Source: Magnetospirillum sp. (lineage in GTDB: Bacteria > Pseudomonadota > Alphaproteobacteria > CACIAM-22H2). Taken from it: DNA of 64,000 nucleotides. The notes beneath the pieces were generated by a model, which saw nothing but the letters and a program-made list of their open reading frames with translations, was not told the DNA's origin and did no database searches. The stretch spans positions 1,582,368-1,646,367 of the forward strand of contig JAPZUA010000001.1 in the NCBI GenBank assembly GCA_027532905.1, read 5' to 3'. The translations under genes were made by a program, and so were the position numbers. This document shows, one piece after another, positions 1 to 10,107 of the stretch. Position 1 is the first letter of the stretch. Every line of letters starts with the position of its first letter.

Positions 1-549
1 CGTATCGACCTGCACTTCGCCGGCGATCTGGCCGCCTTCTTCGATCTCGATGCGGCCGTAGCGCACGGTGCCCGAGACTTTGCCGGTGGAGCGGATCCAC
101 AGTTTTTCGCGCACGTTGAGGGTGCCCTCGAACGTGCCCGCGATCTCGGCGTTTTCGATTTCCGCCATGCCCTTGAACACGCCGCTTTCGGCGATGTCGA
201 CGAAACGGCTTTCCGACAGCGAGGCCTCGACCCGGCCCTCTACGATCAGGCGTTCGCACGAGGTGATCTGGCCCGACAGCACGATCTCGCGACCGACGAT
301 GAGCTTGCGCCCTTCAATCGCTTCGCCGCGCTGCACAGGGGCCGGCGTAGCCGGCGGGCGCGGGGCGGGGGTGGCGAGCGGGGCTGCGGCGGCGCGCGCA
401 AGCGCGCCCGGCGACGGCGGGGTGGGGCGCGGGAAGGGGCGCGGCGTCACCATTTCGGCCGTTTCGGGTTCCGATGCAGCAGCAGCAGGGGGCGTTTCGG
501 GCATGGGCGGCTTGACCTCTTCGGTTTCGTCCTTTTTGCGGCGGAACAT
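1..549 (-). CDS. Bactofilin family cytoskeletal protein (partial)
   Basis: Bactofilins polymerise into membrane-associated filaments that organise cell shape or polar structures. The frame opens at an ATG at 549 and runs off the left edge, giving 183 residues. It starts MFRRKKDE, a charged start typical of the family. A low-complexity Pro/Ala linker of about 60 residues follows, and then the bactofilin beta-helix from about residue 80, with regularly spaced glycines and short strands (for example ISGR-like turns such as VEGRVEAS and FEGTLNV). An AAGGA-type ribosome site lies about 9 bases upstream. The EI24-type gene lies 81 bp upstream on the same strand and may be cotranscribed. The C-terminus is outside the window, so total length is unknown. 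Confidence 0.88.
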   Translation of the reverse strand, partial: MFRRKKDETEEVKPPMPETPPAAAASEPETAEMVTPRPFPRPTPPSPGALARAAAAPLATPAPRPPATPAPVQRGEAIEGRKLIVGREIVLSGQITSCERLIVEGRVEASLSESRFVDIAESGVFKGMAEIENAEIAGTFEGTLNVREKLWIRSTGKVSGTVRYGRIEIEEGGQIAGEVQVDT

Positions 550-630
550 AGGGCTGGTTCCTTCTTGCGACGTGCGTACGGGGTGCGGCGACCGGGGCAG
601 ACCCCCCGACTCGTCAGCTCGGGCGCCACT

Positions 631-1338
631 CTAACCCCGATGGCCCGTTTCTGTCCCTACTCGAAGCCAAGATTCGACCAGATGCGTGCAGGCCGCAACC
701 GCCAAGACAGGAACCGCAAGGTTCACGAACGGGACCAGCGACAGGCCCGCAAACAGCGCGCCTGCCAGCCACGCCTCGCTGCGATGCTTGCGCCAGAGTA
801 CGCGCACCGTCGCCGGATCGGCACGCCGTGCGAGCCCTTGGCCAATATATTCGGACGCGAGGAGAAAACCGTTGGCAGCCAAAAAGACCGCCAAATTGAG
901 CCCAGGCACAAAATAAAGCGGCAAAACGAGCAGATTGATGCCGAGCGCCAAACCCACCAGCCGCAGCCCGGCCAGGATTTCGGCCATGGTCGAGCGTGTG
1001 CGGGCGGACGGCAAGAGCGGGTAATGGCGCTTTTCGACGGCGACGGCGACGGCCTCCAAAAACAACCCCAAAAAAGCTGCGACAAAGGTCGGGAACAGGA
1101 TAAGGGTCAGAACCACAACGCCGAATCCGCCGATCGCCGCCGCAGTCGTATCGACCCAAGGAATCGCAAAGAGCTGCGTGTGCAGCAGCGCATAGCCAAG
1201 CGCGATCCATAAAACCAGGATCGCGGCCGCGCTTAAGGCGACACTTTTGAGCAAGGGCGCGCGCAAATTCGGATCGCCCAATTGGCCGATTGCGCGCGCG
1301 AAGGCGCCCAAAATCGATAGAGACCCCATCGCTGACAT
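631..1338 (-). CDS. EI24/CysZ-like multi-spanning membrane protein
   Basis: A 235-residue integral membrane protein starting MSAMGSLS. It has about four to five hydrophobic segments: near residues 30-50, 70-95, 140-165 and 195-220. A segment with FVPGLNLAVFLAANGFLLASEYIGQ-like character in the second half is typical of the EI24 domain family. In bacteria this family includes the sulfate channel CysZ, but most alphaproteobacterial members have no tested function. I chose the ATG at 1338 because a longer upstream extension in frame is polar and overlaps the kinase gene. An ATG at 1329 is also possible. It precedes the bactofilin gene on the same strand. No sulfate-assimilation genes are adjacent, so a CysZ role is not supported by context. 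Confidence 0.75.
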   Translation of the reverse strand: MSAMGSLSILGAFARAIGQLGDPNLRAPLLKSVALSAAAILVLWIALGYALLHTQLFAIPWVDTTAAAIGGFGVVVLTLILFPTFVAAFLGLFLEAVAVAVEKRHYPLLPSARTRSTMAEILAGLRLVGLALGINLLVLPLYFVPGLNLAVFLAANGFLLASEYIGQGLARRADPATVRVLWRKHRSEAWLAGALFAGLSLVPFVNLAVPVLAVAACTHLVESWLRVGTETGHRG

Positions 1339-1465
1339 GCCCCCGCCGTTTTTCAGGCGTCCTTTGTTCCCGAAACGCGCGCTTGTGCGCCGCAACAAGG
1401 ATGGGTATTTTCCGCGCGCCGTTTCAAGCCCCCATGGGCTCTCCCTCGAGTCGGCCGGAGAATCA

Positions 1466-2464
1466 ATGTCCAACGCCAAATTCGATGTGCTGGGCATCGG
1501 CAACGCCATTGTCGATGTCATCGCCCGTGCCGACGATGCGCTGCTTTCCAAGAACGGCCTCGAAAAAGGTGCGATGACGCTGATCAACGAAGCGCGCGCC
1601 GATGCGCTTTATGCGCTGATGGGGCCGGGGCGCGAATCCTCGGGCGGTTCGGCCGGCAACACGATCGCAGGCCTCGCCAATCTCGGCGGCAAAGCCGCGT
1701 ATATTGGCCGCGTGCGCGACGATCAACTCGGTGGCATCTTCCGCCACGATATCCGCGCGATGGGCGTTGCCTTCGATACGGCCGCCGCAGACGCAGGCCC
1801 CGCCACGGCGCGCTGCCTCATCTTCGTAACGCCGGACGCGCAGCGCACGATGCAGACCTATCTGGGTGCATGCGTCGATCTCGGCCCCGCCCAGATCGAC
1901 GAAGCGACGGTCGCGGCCTCAAGCGTCACCTATCTCGAAGGCTATTTGTGGGATAAGCCGGCCGCCAAGGACGCTTTCCGTAAGGCGGTGGATGTGGCGC
2001 ACAAGGCCGGGCGCAAAGTGTCGCTGACATTGTCGGACTCGTTCTGTGTGGGCCGCCATCGCGCCGAGTTCCGCGATCTCGTCGACAACCATGTCGACAT
2101 TCTGTTTGCCAACGAGCACGAAATCACGAGCCTCTACGAAGTCGATACGTTCGACCAGGTGCTGCCGCATCTGCGCGTCAAGCCCGCGCGCATCGCAGCT
2201 CTCACGCGCTCGGAAAAAGGCTCGGTCGTGATCGGCAACGGCGAAGTGCATGCCGTCCCCGCCATCCCGAACGTCAAGGTCGTCGATACGACCGGGGCGG
2301 GCGATCTTTATGCCGCCGGATTCCTGCACGGTCTTACCACCGGCAAGGATCTCGGCCTTGCCGCACGTCTGGGTGCGATCTGTGCGGCCGAAATCATCTC
2401 GCATTACGGTGCGCGTCCCGAAACCTCCCTCAAGGAACTCGCGGCCAAGCAATTGGCGGCCTGA
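1466..2464 (+). CDS. PfkB family carbohydrate/adenosine kinase
   Basis: A 332-residue ribokinase-fold kinase that phosphorylates a sugar or nucleoside with ATP. The N-terminal [15 protein letters not shown] strand, the SGGSAGNT glycine pair near residues 54-61 and the C-terminal PfkB signature [13 protein letters not shown] (catalytic Asp in GAGD) are all present. Its overall form resembles alphaproteobacterial adenosine kinases, but the substrate is not certain from sequence. The ATG at 1466 has GGAG five bases upstream. The frame extends further upstream but with uncharacteristic sequence. The stop lies 5 bp before typA, so the two are almost certainly cotranscribed. Confidence 0.88.
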   Translation: MSNAKFDVLGIGNAIVDVIARADDALLSKNGLEKGAMTLINEARADALYALMGPGRESSGGSAGNTIAGLANLGGKAAYIGRVRDDQLGGIFRHDIRAMGVAFDTAAADAGPATARCLIFVTPDAQRTMQTYLGACVDLGPAQIDEATVAASSVTYLEGYLWDKPAAKDAFRKAVDVAHKAGRKVSLTLSDSFCVGRHRAEFRDLVDNHVDILFANEHEITSLYEVDTFDQVLPHLRVKPARIAALTRSEKGSVVIGNGEVHAVPAIPNVKVVDTTGAGDLYAAGFLHGLTTGKDLGLAARLGAICAAEIISHYGARPETSLKELAAKQLAA

Positions 2465-2469
2465 AAATC

Positions 2470-4290
<1,821 letters not shown>

Positions 4291-4350
4291 AGGGCAAAGG
4301 CTGCCTGGCGTTTTCGCACCGGATCCGACGCGCTCGACTGTCTGCAGATC

Positions 4351-4803
4351 CTAGTCGCCGCCGCCGTCGTAGCCCAGCACGCTGGCGAGCATGTCGACGT
4401 TTTTTCCGTCGGCGGCGAAAGGCAGCATCAGCGACTGGTAGCGCCAATAGCGGTTCTGGATCGCGAAATCGCGGGCCACGACAAGCGGCGCGCGCGTGCG
4501 CGCGACGTAGGTCAAGGTCTGCACCATCTTCGCGGCCATGTCGCGGTCGTGATACGCGCTCAACCGCGTGCCGGTCAGTTCGATGCCGAAAAATTCGACG
4601 GCCTTGGTTGCGTCGAGCCGCACGCGAAAGTCGCCGTCCGGCAGCACGTCGTGCAAAGTCACGTAGCCGAGCGCCCACGGGAATTCGAGTGGGTCGATGT
4701 CGGCGCGGCCTGGCAGCGCGTCGCCGCGACGTTTGCCGTGCCAATAGTCGTGGAAACGCCGCAAGCGCGCGTGTCGAATCGCATCGGGGTCGAAGTAGGT
4801 CAT
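4351..4803 (-). CDS. PAS_5 domain protein
   Basis: A 150-residue soluble protein made of a single PAS_5-type domain (Pfam PF07310 family), common in Rhodospirillales. Visible family features are an N-terminal RRFHDYWHGKR helix, the ADIDPLEFPWAL segment and the G-x-FRVRL strand, followed by a YW-type core near the end. No output domain is attached, so it is probably a stand-alone sensor or regulator with unknown ligand. The ATG at 4803 (MTYFDPD) was chosen because the family begins near this point. It is divergent from the AmpG-like permease and convergent with typA. Confidence 0.72.
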   Translation of the reverse strand: MTYFDPDAIRHARLRRFHDYWHGKRRGDALPGRADIDPLEFPWALGYVTLHDVLPDGDFRVRLDATKAVEFFGIELTGTRLSAYHDRDMAAKMVQTLTYVARTRAPLVVARDFAIQNRYWRYQSLMLPFAADGKNVDMLASVLGYDGGGD

Positions 4804-4918
4804 GGACTTGGCGCGCGCGGCCCCGAAATATTTGCGCCCTCGGCCACCAAAGCCTTCGCGCGTGAATTGCCTTCGCATAGACTGCCGCGATGCGCGCGAC
4901 TCGTACAACCAAAAACGC

Positions 4919-6259
4919 ATGACCGACATCCCGAACCAAAAGGCGAGCTGGCGGGCGGCCTTGGCCGTCTATACGCGGCCGCGTTTGCTTGCCGTTCTTT
5001 TCATGGGTTTCTCTTCGGGTCTGCCGTTGCCGCTGACGTTCGGCACGCTGTCGTTTTGGCTTGCCGAATCGGGCGTGAGCCGCACGACGATCGGCATTCT
5101 CGCCCTTGTCGGCACGGCCTATTCGCTCAAATTCCTGTGGGCGCCGATCATCGACCGGCTGCCTTTGGGCGCTTTTACGCGCCGTTTGGGCCGTCGCCGT
5201 TCTTGGGCGTTGCTGATCCAGGCGGGCCTCGCCGTCGCCATCTTTGCGCTCGGATTCACCGATCCGCGCATCGATCCGTGGCCGACCGCAATGGTGGCGA
5301 TCGTCATTGCGTTTCTGTCGGCGAGCCAAGACATCGTCATCGACGCGTTCCGTATCGAGATTCTGAAGGCGGACGAGCAAGGGGCAGGGGCCGCGGCCAC
5401 GCAATGGGGCTATCGCTTCGGGCTCATGGCGGCCTCGGCGGGCGCGCTCTATGCGGCCGAATACGGCGGCTGGTCTTTTGCATTTTCGGCGATGGCGTGC
5501 CTGATGGTGGTGGGCGCGCTCACGGTGTGGTTCACGGCCGAACCGCCCGTGCCCGACGCGGTCGCGGCCCCGTTGCCGGGCAATTCGCGGCTCGAAAAAC
5601 TCAGCGCGTGGCTGAGCCAGGCCGTGGTCGGGCCGTTCGCCGAATTCGCCACGCGGCCCGCCTGGGCCACGATCCTGATCTTCGTGGTGCTCTACAAATT
5701 CGGCGACGCGTTGGCCGGCGTGATGGCCAATCCGTTCTACGTGGCGATGGGATTCAGTCGCATCGAGGTCGCCAACATCTCGAAAATCTACGGCGTGTTT
5801 TCCACGCTTGCGGGCGTTGCGGCCGGCGGGGCGGTGGTGGCGCGTTTCGGGCTTTATCCGTCGTTGTTCTATTGCGGCATCCTTCAGGCGATCTCGAACC
5901 TCATGTACGTGCTGCAGGCCTATGTCGGCTACGATGTGGCGCTGCTCACACTTACGATCGGCATCGAGAATTTTTCGGGCGGCATGGGCTCGGCGGCGTT
6001 CGTCGCGTATCTCTCGGGCCTGTGCAACATCGCGTTTACGGCCACGCAATATGCGCTGCTCTCGTCGCTGGCTGCCGTCGGGCGCACCACGCTTGCGGCC
6101 TCGGGCGGCTGGCTCTCGGAACAGCTCGATTGGGTGTGGTTCTTCGCGGCCACGACGCTTGCGGCCTTGCCGGGCCTGCTGATGGTGGTGTGGCTGATGC
6201 GGCGTTTTCCAGGCCGCGATCTGCCTCAGCGGGGGCCGGCACTCGTCGTCGACGATTGA
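4919..6259 (+). CDS. AmpG-like MFS permease
   Basis: A 446-residue major facilitator protein with about 12 hydrophobic segments. The N-terminal half matches AmpG-type muropeptide permeases: GFSSGLPLPLTFGTLSFWL in the first membrane segment, then LKFLWAPIIDRLPL and the RLGRRRSW loop. AmpG imports anhydromuropeptides during peptidoglycan recycling. The family assignment is strong, the substrate is inferred. No recycling amidase or beta-lactamase regulator is adjacent. The ATG at 4919 leaves a 115-bp gap to the divergent PAS gene. The 3' end overlaps the convergent GT9 gene by 34 bp. Confidence 0.85.
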   Translation: MTDIPNQKASWRAALAVYTRPRLLAVLFMGFSSGLPLPLTFGTLSFWLAESGVSRTTIGILALVGTAYSLKFLWAPIIDRLPLGAFTRRLGRRRSWALLIQAGLAVAIFALGFTDPRIDPWPTAMVAIVIAFLSASQDIVIDAFRIEILKADEQGAGAAATQWGYRFGLMAASAGALYAAEYGGWSFAFSAMACLMVVGALTVWFTAEPPVPDAVAAPLPGNSRLEKLSAWLSQAVVGPFAEFATRPAWATILIFVVLYKFGDALAGVMANPFYVAMGFSRIEVANISKIYGVFSTLAGVAAGGAVVARFGLYPSLFYCGILQAISNLMYVLQAYVGYDVALLTLTIGIENFSGGMGSAAFVAYLSGLCNIAFTATQYALLSSLAAVGRTTLAASGGWLSEQLDWVWFFAATTLAALPGLLMVVWLMRRFPGRDLPQRGPALVVDD

Positions 6260-7212
6260 AGGGCGGCCAGGACAGCCGCAACCGGAATCGCCGCCATGTC
6301 GTTGCCGCCGAAATCCTGCGCACGCAGCACCGTCAAATGCCGGGCGCGCGGTGCGAACTTGGCGGGATCGGTCGGCCCGAACAGCGACACAAGCGGCTGG
6401 TCGCCCGCCGCCAGCATATGGCCGCCGCCCGAATCGTTGGCGAGCGACGCTGCTAGGCGCTGGGCCAGCGCGATCGTCAGAGCAGGCGACGTTGCGATGC
6501 CGCGCGCGGCCGCTTCTTGCAGCGGCAAGCGCGCGTTGGGCACGGCCGCCGCCGCCGCAATCCAGTCTTTTTCGTCGGGGCCGAGAATGAAGACGGGCAC
6601 GGTGTCGCCCAGCGCCTTTGCGACGGCAAGATAGTTTTCGAACGGCCAGCATTTGTCGCGATTGCCAGCGCCGGGGGCGAGGCCAATGTAAGTCGGCCCC
6701 GGCGGCAGCAAGGTCGCAGCGGCTTGCGTTGCGTCCGTCGGCAGGGCCAAAGGCGGGGTTGCCAGTGTCGGGTCGCCGCCCGCGGCTGCGATCAATTGCA
6801 GCATTTGGCCCAGCATCGCGCGTGGCTTGGTGCGCAAGGCGGGCCGTCCGTCGGAAAGCAGAAAACCCGCCGCTCCGGACACAAACTGCCGATGGCGCAC
6901 ACGCCGCACGGCCAGGCTCGTCGAAAAGCGGCGCTGCGTATCGATCACCAGATCGAAGCTGCGGCCACCCAAGGGCCGCATGAAGATATCGCCCAAGCGG
7001 CTGCCAAAGCCTGCGTTTTCAAGGGTTTCGTCGATCAGCCCAGCCACGAGGGGGCGCAAGCTGCCGGCATATACGCTGGGGCCTTTGCCCGCACACCAGG
7101 TAATTTTCGCCGTCGGCCAGTTGGCCTTGAGCACCCGCACGAAAGGCAGTTTCAGCAGCCCATCGCCGACCAAATCGAGCCCGACATAGACCAAAATTGT
7201 TTGGGGTGTCAT
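6226..7212 (-). CDS. Glycosyltransferase family 9 (heptosyltransferase-like)
   Basis: A 328-residue GT9 protein of the heptosyltransferase/ADP-heptose:LPS type, expected in the cytoplasm at the inner membrane where it would add a sugar to lipopolysaccharide core or a related glycan. The N-terminal ILVYVGLDLVGDGLLKLP resembles the family's acceptor-side GD-x-(L/V) motif. The C-terminal half has APGAGNRDKCWP and the conserved DSGGGHMLAA, SLFGPTDPAKFAP stretch seen in GT9 donors. The ATG at 7212 is preferred; continuation further upstream would run into the divergent ligase gene. No other LPS genes are near. Confidence 0.82.
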   Translation of the reverse strand: MTPQTILVYVGLDLVGDGLLKLPFVRVLKANWPTAKITWCAGKGPSVYAGSLRPLVAGLIDETLENAGFGSRLGDIFMRPLGGRSFDLVIDTQRRFSTSLAVRRVRHRQFVSGAAGFLLSDGRPALRTKPRAMLGQMLQLIAAAGGDPTLATPPLALPTDATQAAATLLPPGPTYIGLAPGAGNRDKCWPFENYLAVAKALGDTVPVFILGPDEKDWIAAAAAVPNARLPLQEAAARGIATSPALTIALAQRLAASLANDSGGGHMLAAGDQPLVSLFGPTDPAKFAPRARHLTVLRAQDFGGNDMAAIPVAAVLAALQSSTTSAGPR

Positions 7213-7287
7213 TTTGTCACAATTCGGCGCTATTATGTTGCAGTGCAGCAAAGTTAGGCTGGAACCCAGAAAGGGTAGCGGTCCTCG

Positions 7288-10017
7288 ATGTCGATCCGAA
7301 ACCTGGACAAGCTTTTGTCGCCCAAATCGGTGGCGTTGATTGGTGCCACGCCCAAACCGGGGTCGGTCGGGGCCGTGCTGGCGCGCAACCTGTTCCATGC
7401 CGGTTTCGCAGGCCCGATCTTGCCGGTCAATCCGAAATATCCGGCGATCGAAGGCGTGTTCGCCTATCCGGATGTGCAGAGCCTGCCGGTGGTGCCCGAC
7501 CTTGCCGTGATCTGCACGCCGCCTGCGACGGTGCCGGGCATCGTCGCCCAATTGGGCGCGCGCGGCTGCCGTGCGGCGATCGTGATTTCGGCGGGCTTCG
7601 GCGAATTGCCGAACAATGCCGGCAAAGCGCTCGAGCAGGAAATGCTCGACGCGGCCCGACCCTATCTCATGCGTATTGTCGGGCCGAATTGCCTGGGCGC
7701 CATGGTGCCAGCCATCGGGCTCAACGCCACCTTCTCGCATGTGGCGCCGATGGCGGGCGATCTTGCGTTCGTTACGCAATCGGGGGCGATGGCGACCGCC
7801 ATCGTCGATTGGGCGGCCCCGCGTAAGATCGGCTTCTCGCATCTCGTGTCGCTCGGTGACATGAGCGACGTCGATTTCGGCGACATGCTCGATTGGCTCG
7901 CGACTGACGGCAAAACCCGCGCGATCCTGCTCTATATCGAAGCGGTTACGCAGGCGCGCAAATTCATGAGTGCGGCGCGTGCGGCTGCGCGGCTCAAGCC
8001 CGTGATCGTGATCAAGGCCGGGCGCCATGCCGAAGCCGCCAAGGCGGCCGCCTCGCATACCGGCGCTTTGGCCGGCGCCGATGCGGTTTACGACGCGGCA
8101 TTCCGGCGCGCGGGCATGCTGCGCGTCTACGATATCGACGAATTGTTCGATGCGGTCGCAACGCTAGCTGCCCCCCCTTTGCCGGGGGGGCCTGGCGAAG
8201 GCGGGGACCGGCTTGCCATCCTCACCAATGGCGGCGGACTCGGCGTGCTCGCAACCGACACGCTGATGGACCAGCTCGGCCATCTGGCGGCACTCGATGC
8301 GGACACGCAAGGCAAGCTCGACAAGGTGCTGCCGCCGACCTGGTCGCACGGCAATCCCATCGACATCATCGGCGATGCCGACGGGACCCGCTATCGCGCC
8401 GCACTCGACGTGCTGCTGCAGGCACCCGGTGTCGATGCCGTGCTGGCGCTCAATTGCCCGACTGCGATCGCCTCGTCGGTCGAGGCCGCACAAGCCGTCA
8501 TCGATGGCGCCAAGGGTGCGAAGATCCCCGTGTTGGCATCGTGGCTCGGCGGCACGCAAAACGCGCTGGCGGCACGCGCATTGTTCGCCGATGCGCGCAT
8601 CCCGTCCTACGAAACGCCGGACAAGGCCGTGCGCGGCTTCATGCATCTCGTTCGCTATCGCCAAGCGCAACGCAACCTCATGGAAGTGCCCGACGCCGCC
8701 CCCGAAATGCTTGCCCCCGATCCGATGGCCGCGCGCGCCATCGTTGATGCGGCGTTGGCGGCGGGCCAGGAATGGCTGTCGGACCCGCAAGTGCGCGGCG
8801 TACTGGCGGGCTACGGTTTTGCGCTGCCGCGCGGCGAACTCGTGGGCGACGCGACCTCGGCGGTGCTCGCGGCCGTGCGCATCGGCGGGCGCGTGGCGCT
8901 CAAGATCGTGTCGCCGCAGATCCTGCACAAATCCGACGTCGGCGGCGTTGCCCTCAATCTCGACGGGCCGCGCGCGGTCGAGCTGGCGGCGGCCGCGATG
9001 ATCGAACGCGTCAAAGCCAAACGCCCCGACGCCGTCATAACGGGTTTCCTCGTGCAGGAGATGATCCGGCGGCCGGATGCGCACGAGCTGATCCTGGGCG
9101 TGAGCGAAGACCGCCAATTCGGGCCCGCGATCCTGTTCGGCCAGGGCGGGGTCTCGGTCGAAGTGGTCGGCGACACGGCGATGGCTTTGCCGCCGCTCAA
9201 CGTGAAGCTCGCGCGCGAACTGATCGGGTCCACGCGCGTGTCGCGGCTGCTGCGCGGCTATCGCGACCGCCCGCCGGCCGATCTTGCGGCTGTGGAATTG
9301 GCCCTCGTGCGCCTGTCGCAGCTGATCTGCGATCTCGATTCCGTAGCCGAGCTCGACATCAATCCGCTGCTGGCCGACGCGAGCGGTGCCATCGTGCTCG
9401 ATGCGCGTATCCGCGTGCGCAAACCCGGCAGCCAGGTTCATGCCGCCCGCCTTGCGATCGAGCCTTATCCGTCCGACCTCGTCGAAACGCTCGAACTCGA
9501 CGGCATCGGCACCGTGCGGCTGCGCCCTGTCCGCCCCGAAGACGCGCCGCTCATCGACGGGCTCATCGACCATATGAGTGCGGAGGATCGCCGCATGCGG
9601 TTCTTCGCCCCCGTCACGCGCCTCACGCGGCCGCAATTGGCGCGTCTGACGCAGATCGACTACGACCGCGAGATGGCCTTCGTGTGCGAGCGTGGCGACG
9701 ACCCGGAAGGGCTCTTGGGCGTGGTGCGCCTCGCCGCCGACCCCGACCGGGCGCGCGCCGAATACGCCATCGCGCTGCGCTCCGACCTCAAGGGGCTGGG
9801 GCTTGGCCGGCGGCTGATGATCCGCATCCTCGACTATGCCAAGGCGCGCGGCGTGGGCGAGGTTTACGGCGAAATCCTGCGGGAAAACCACAATATGGTC
9901 GAATTGTGCCGTGTGCTGGGCTTCGATATCAAAGCCGTACCCGACGAACTCGATATGGTGCATGCCAGCATCGCTTTGGCCGCCTGGGGGGAGCGGGCGG
10001 AGGCGGCGGCCCAATAG
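7288..10017 (+). CDS. ADP-forming acyl-CoA ligase/GNAT acetyltransferase fusion (Pat-like)
   Basis: A 909-residue fusion. In order: a CoA-binding Rossmann domain (about 5-140), a succinyl-CoA-ligase-like domain (150-300), a second such domain (305-460), an ATP-grasp domain (about 490-700) and a C-terminal GNAT (about 735-895) with the acetyl-CoA loop KGLGLGRRL. Proteins of this layout include the lysine acetyltransferase Pat/PatZ and ADP-forming acetyl-CoA synthetases. The phosphorylatable histidine position is intact here (His257 in SHTGALAG), whereas characterised enterobacterial Pat proteins are reported to have lost it, so ligase activity may persist. A perfect C7/G7 hairpin lies in the interdomain linker near residue 297. 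Confidence 0.9.
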   Translation: MSIRNLDKLLSPKSVALIGATPKPGSVGAVLARNLFHAGFAGPILPVNPKYPAIEGVFAYPDVQSLPVVPDLAVICTPPATVPGIVAQLGARGCRAAIVISAGFGELPNNAGKALEQEMLDAARPYLMRIVGPNCLGAMVPAIGLNATFSHVAPMAGDLAFVTQSGAMATAIVDWAAPRKIGFSHLVSLGDMSDVDFGDMLDWLATDGKTRAILLYIEAVTQARKFMSAARAAARLKPVIVIKAGRHAEAAKAAASHTGALAGADAVYDAAFRRAGMLRVYDIDELFDAVATLAAPPLPGGPGEGGDRLAILTNGGGLGVLATDTLMDQLGHLAALDADTQGKLDKVLPPTWSHGNPIDIIGDADGTRYRAALDVLLQAPGVDAVLALNCPTAIASSVEAAQAVIDGAKGAKIPVLASWLGGTQNALAARALFADARIPSYETPDKAVRGFMHLVRYRQAQRNLMEVPDAAPEMLAPDPMAARAIVDAALAAGQEWLSDPQVRGVLAGYGFALPRGELVGDATSAVLAAVRIGGRVALKIVSPQILHKSDVGGVALNLDGPRAVELAAAAMIERVKAKRPDAVITGFLVQEMIRRPDAHELILGVSEDRQFGPAILFGQGGVSVEVVGDTAMALPPLNVKLARELIGSTRVSRLLRGYRDRPPADLAAVELALVRLSQLICDLDSVAELDINPLLADASGAIVLDARIRVRKPGSQVHAARLAIEPYPSDLVETLELDGIGTVRLRPVRPEDAPLIDGLIDHMSAEDRRMRFFAPVTRLTRPQLARLTQIDYDREMAFVCERGDDPEGLLGVVRLAADPDRARAEYAIALRSDLKGLGLGRRLMIRILDYAKARGVGEVYGEILRENHNMVELCRVLGFDIKAVPDELDMVHASIALAAWGERAEAAAQ
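8170..8191. repeat. In-frame GC hairpin (C7-loop-G7)
   Basis: A perfect 8-bp stem of G plus seven C (8170-8177) and seven G plus C (8184-8191) with a six-base TTTGCC loop, inside the ligase/GNAT gene. It encodes a Pro/Gly-rich linker between domains. The palindrome resembles REP-like elements, but it is single in this window. Confidence 0.6.
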
Positions 10018-10107
10018 CCGCTTGCGTTCGCCCGATTACAATTTTATCACTGTCGCGATCTTTTAACCCGGGCCTCCCTCTCCCCCCGAACCAACGGAAG
10101 CGACATC

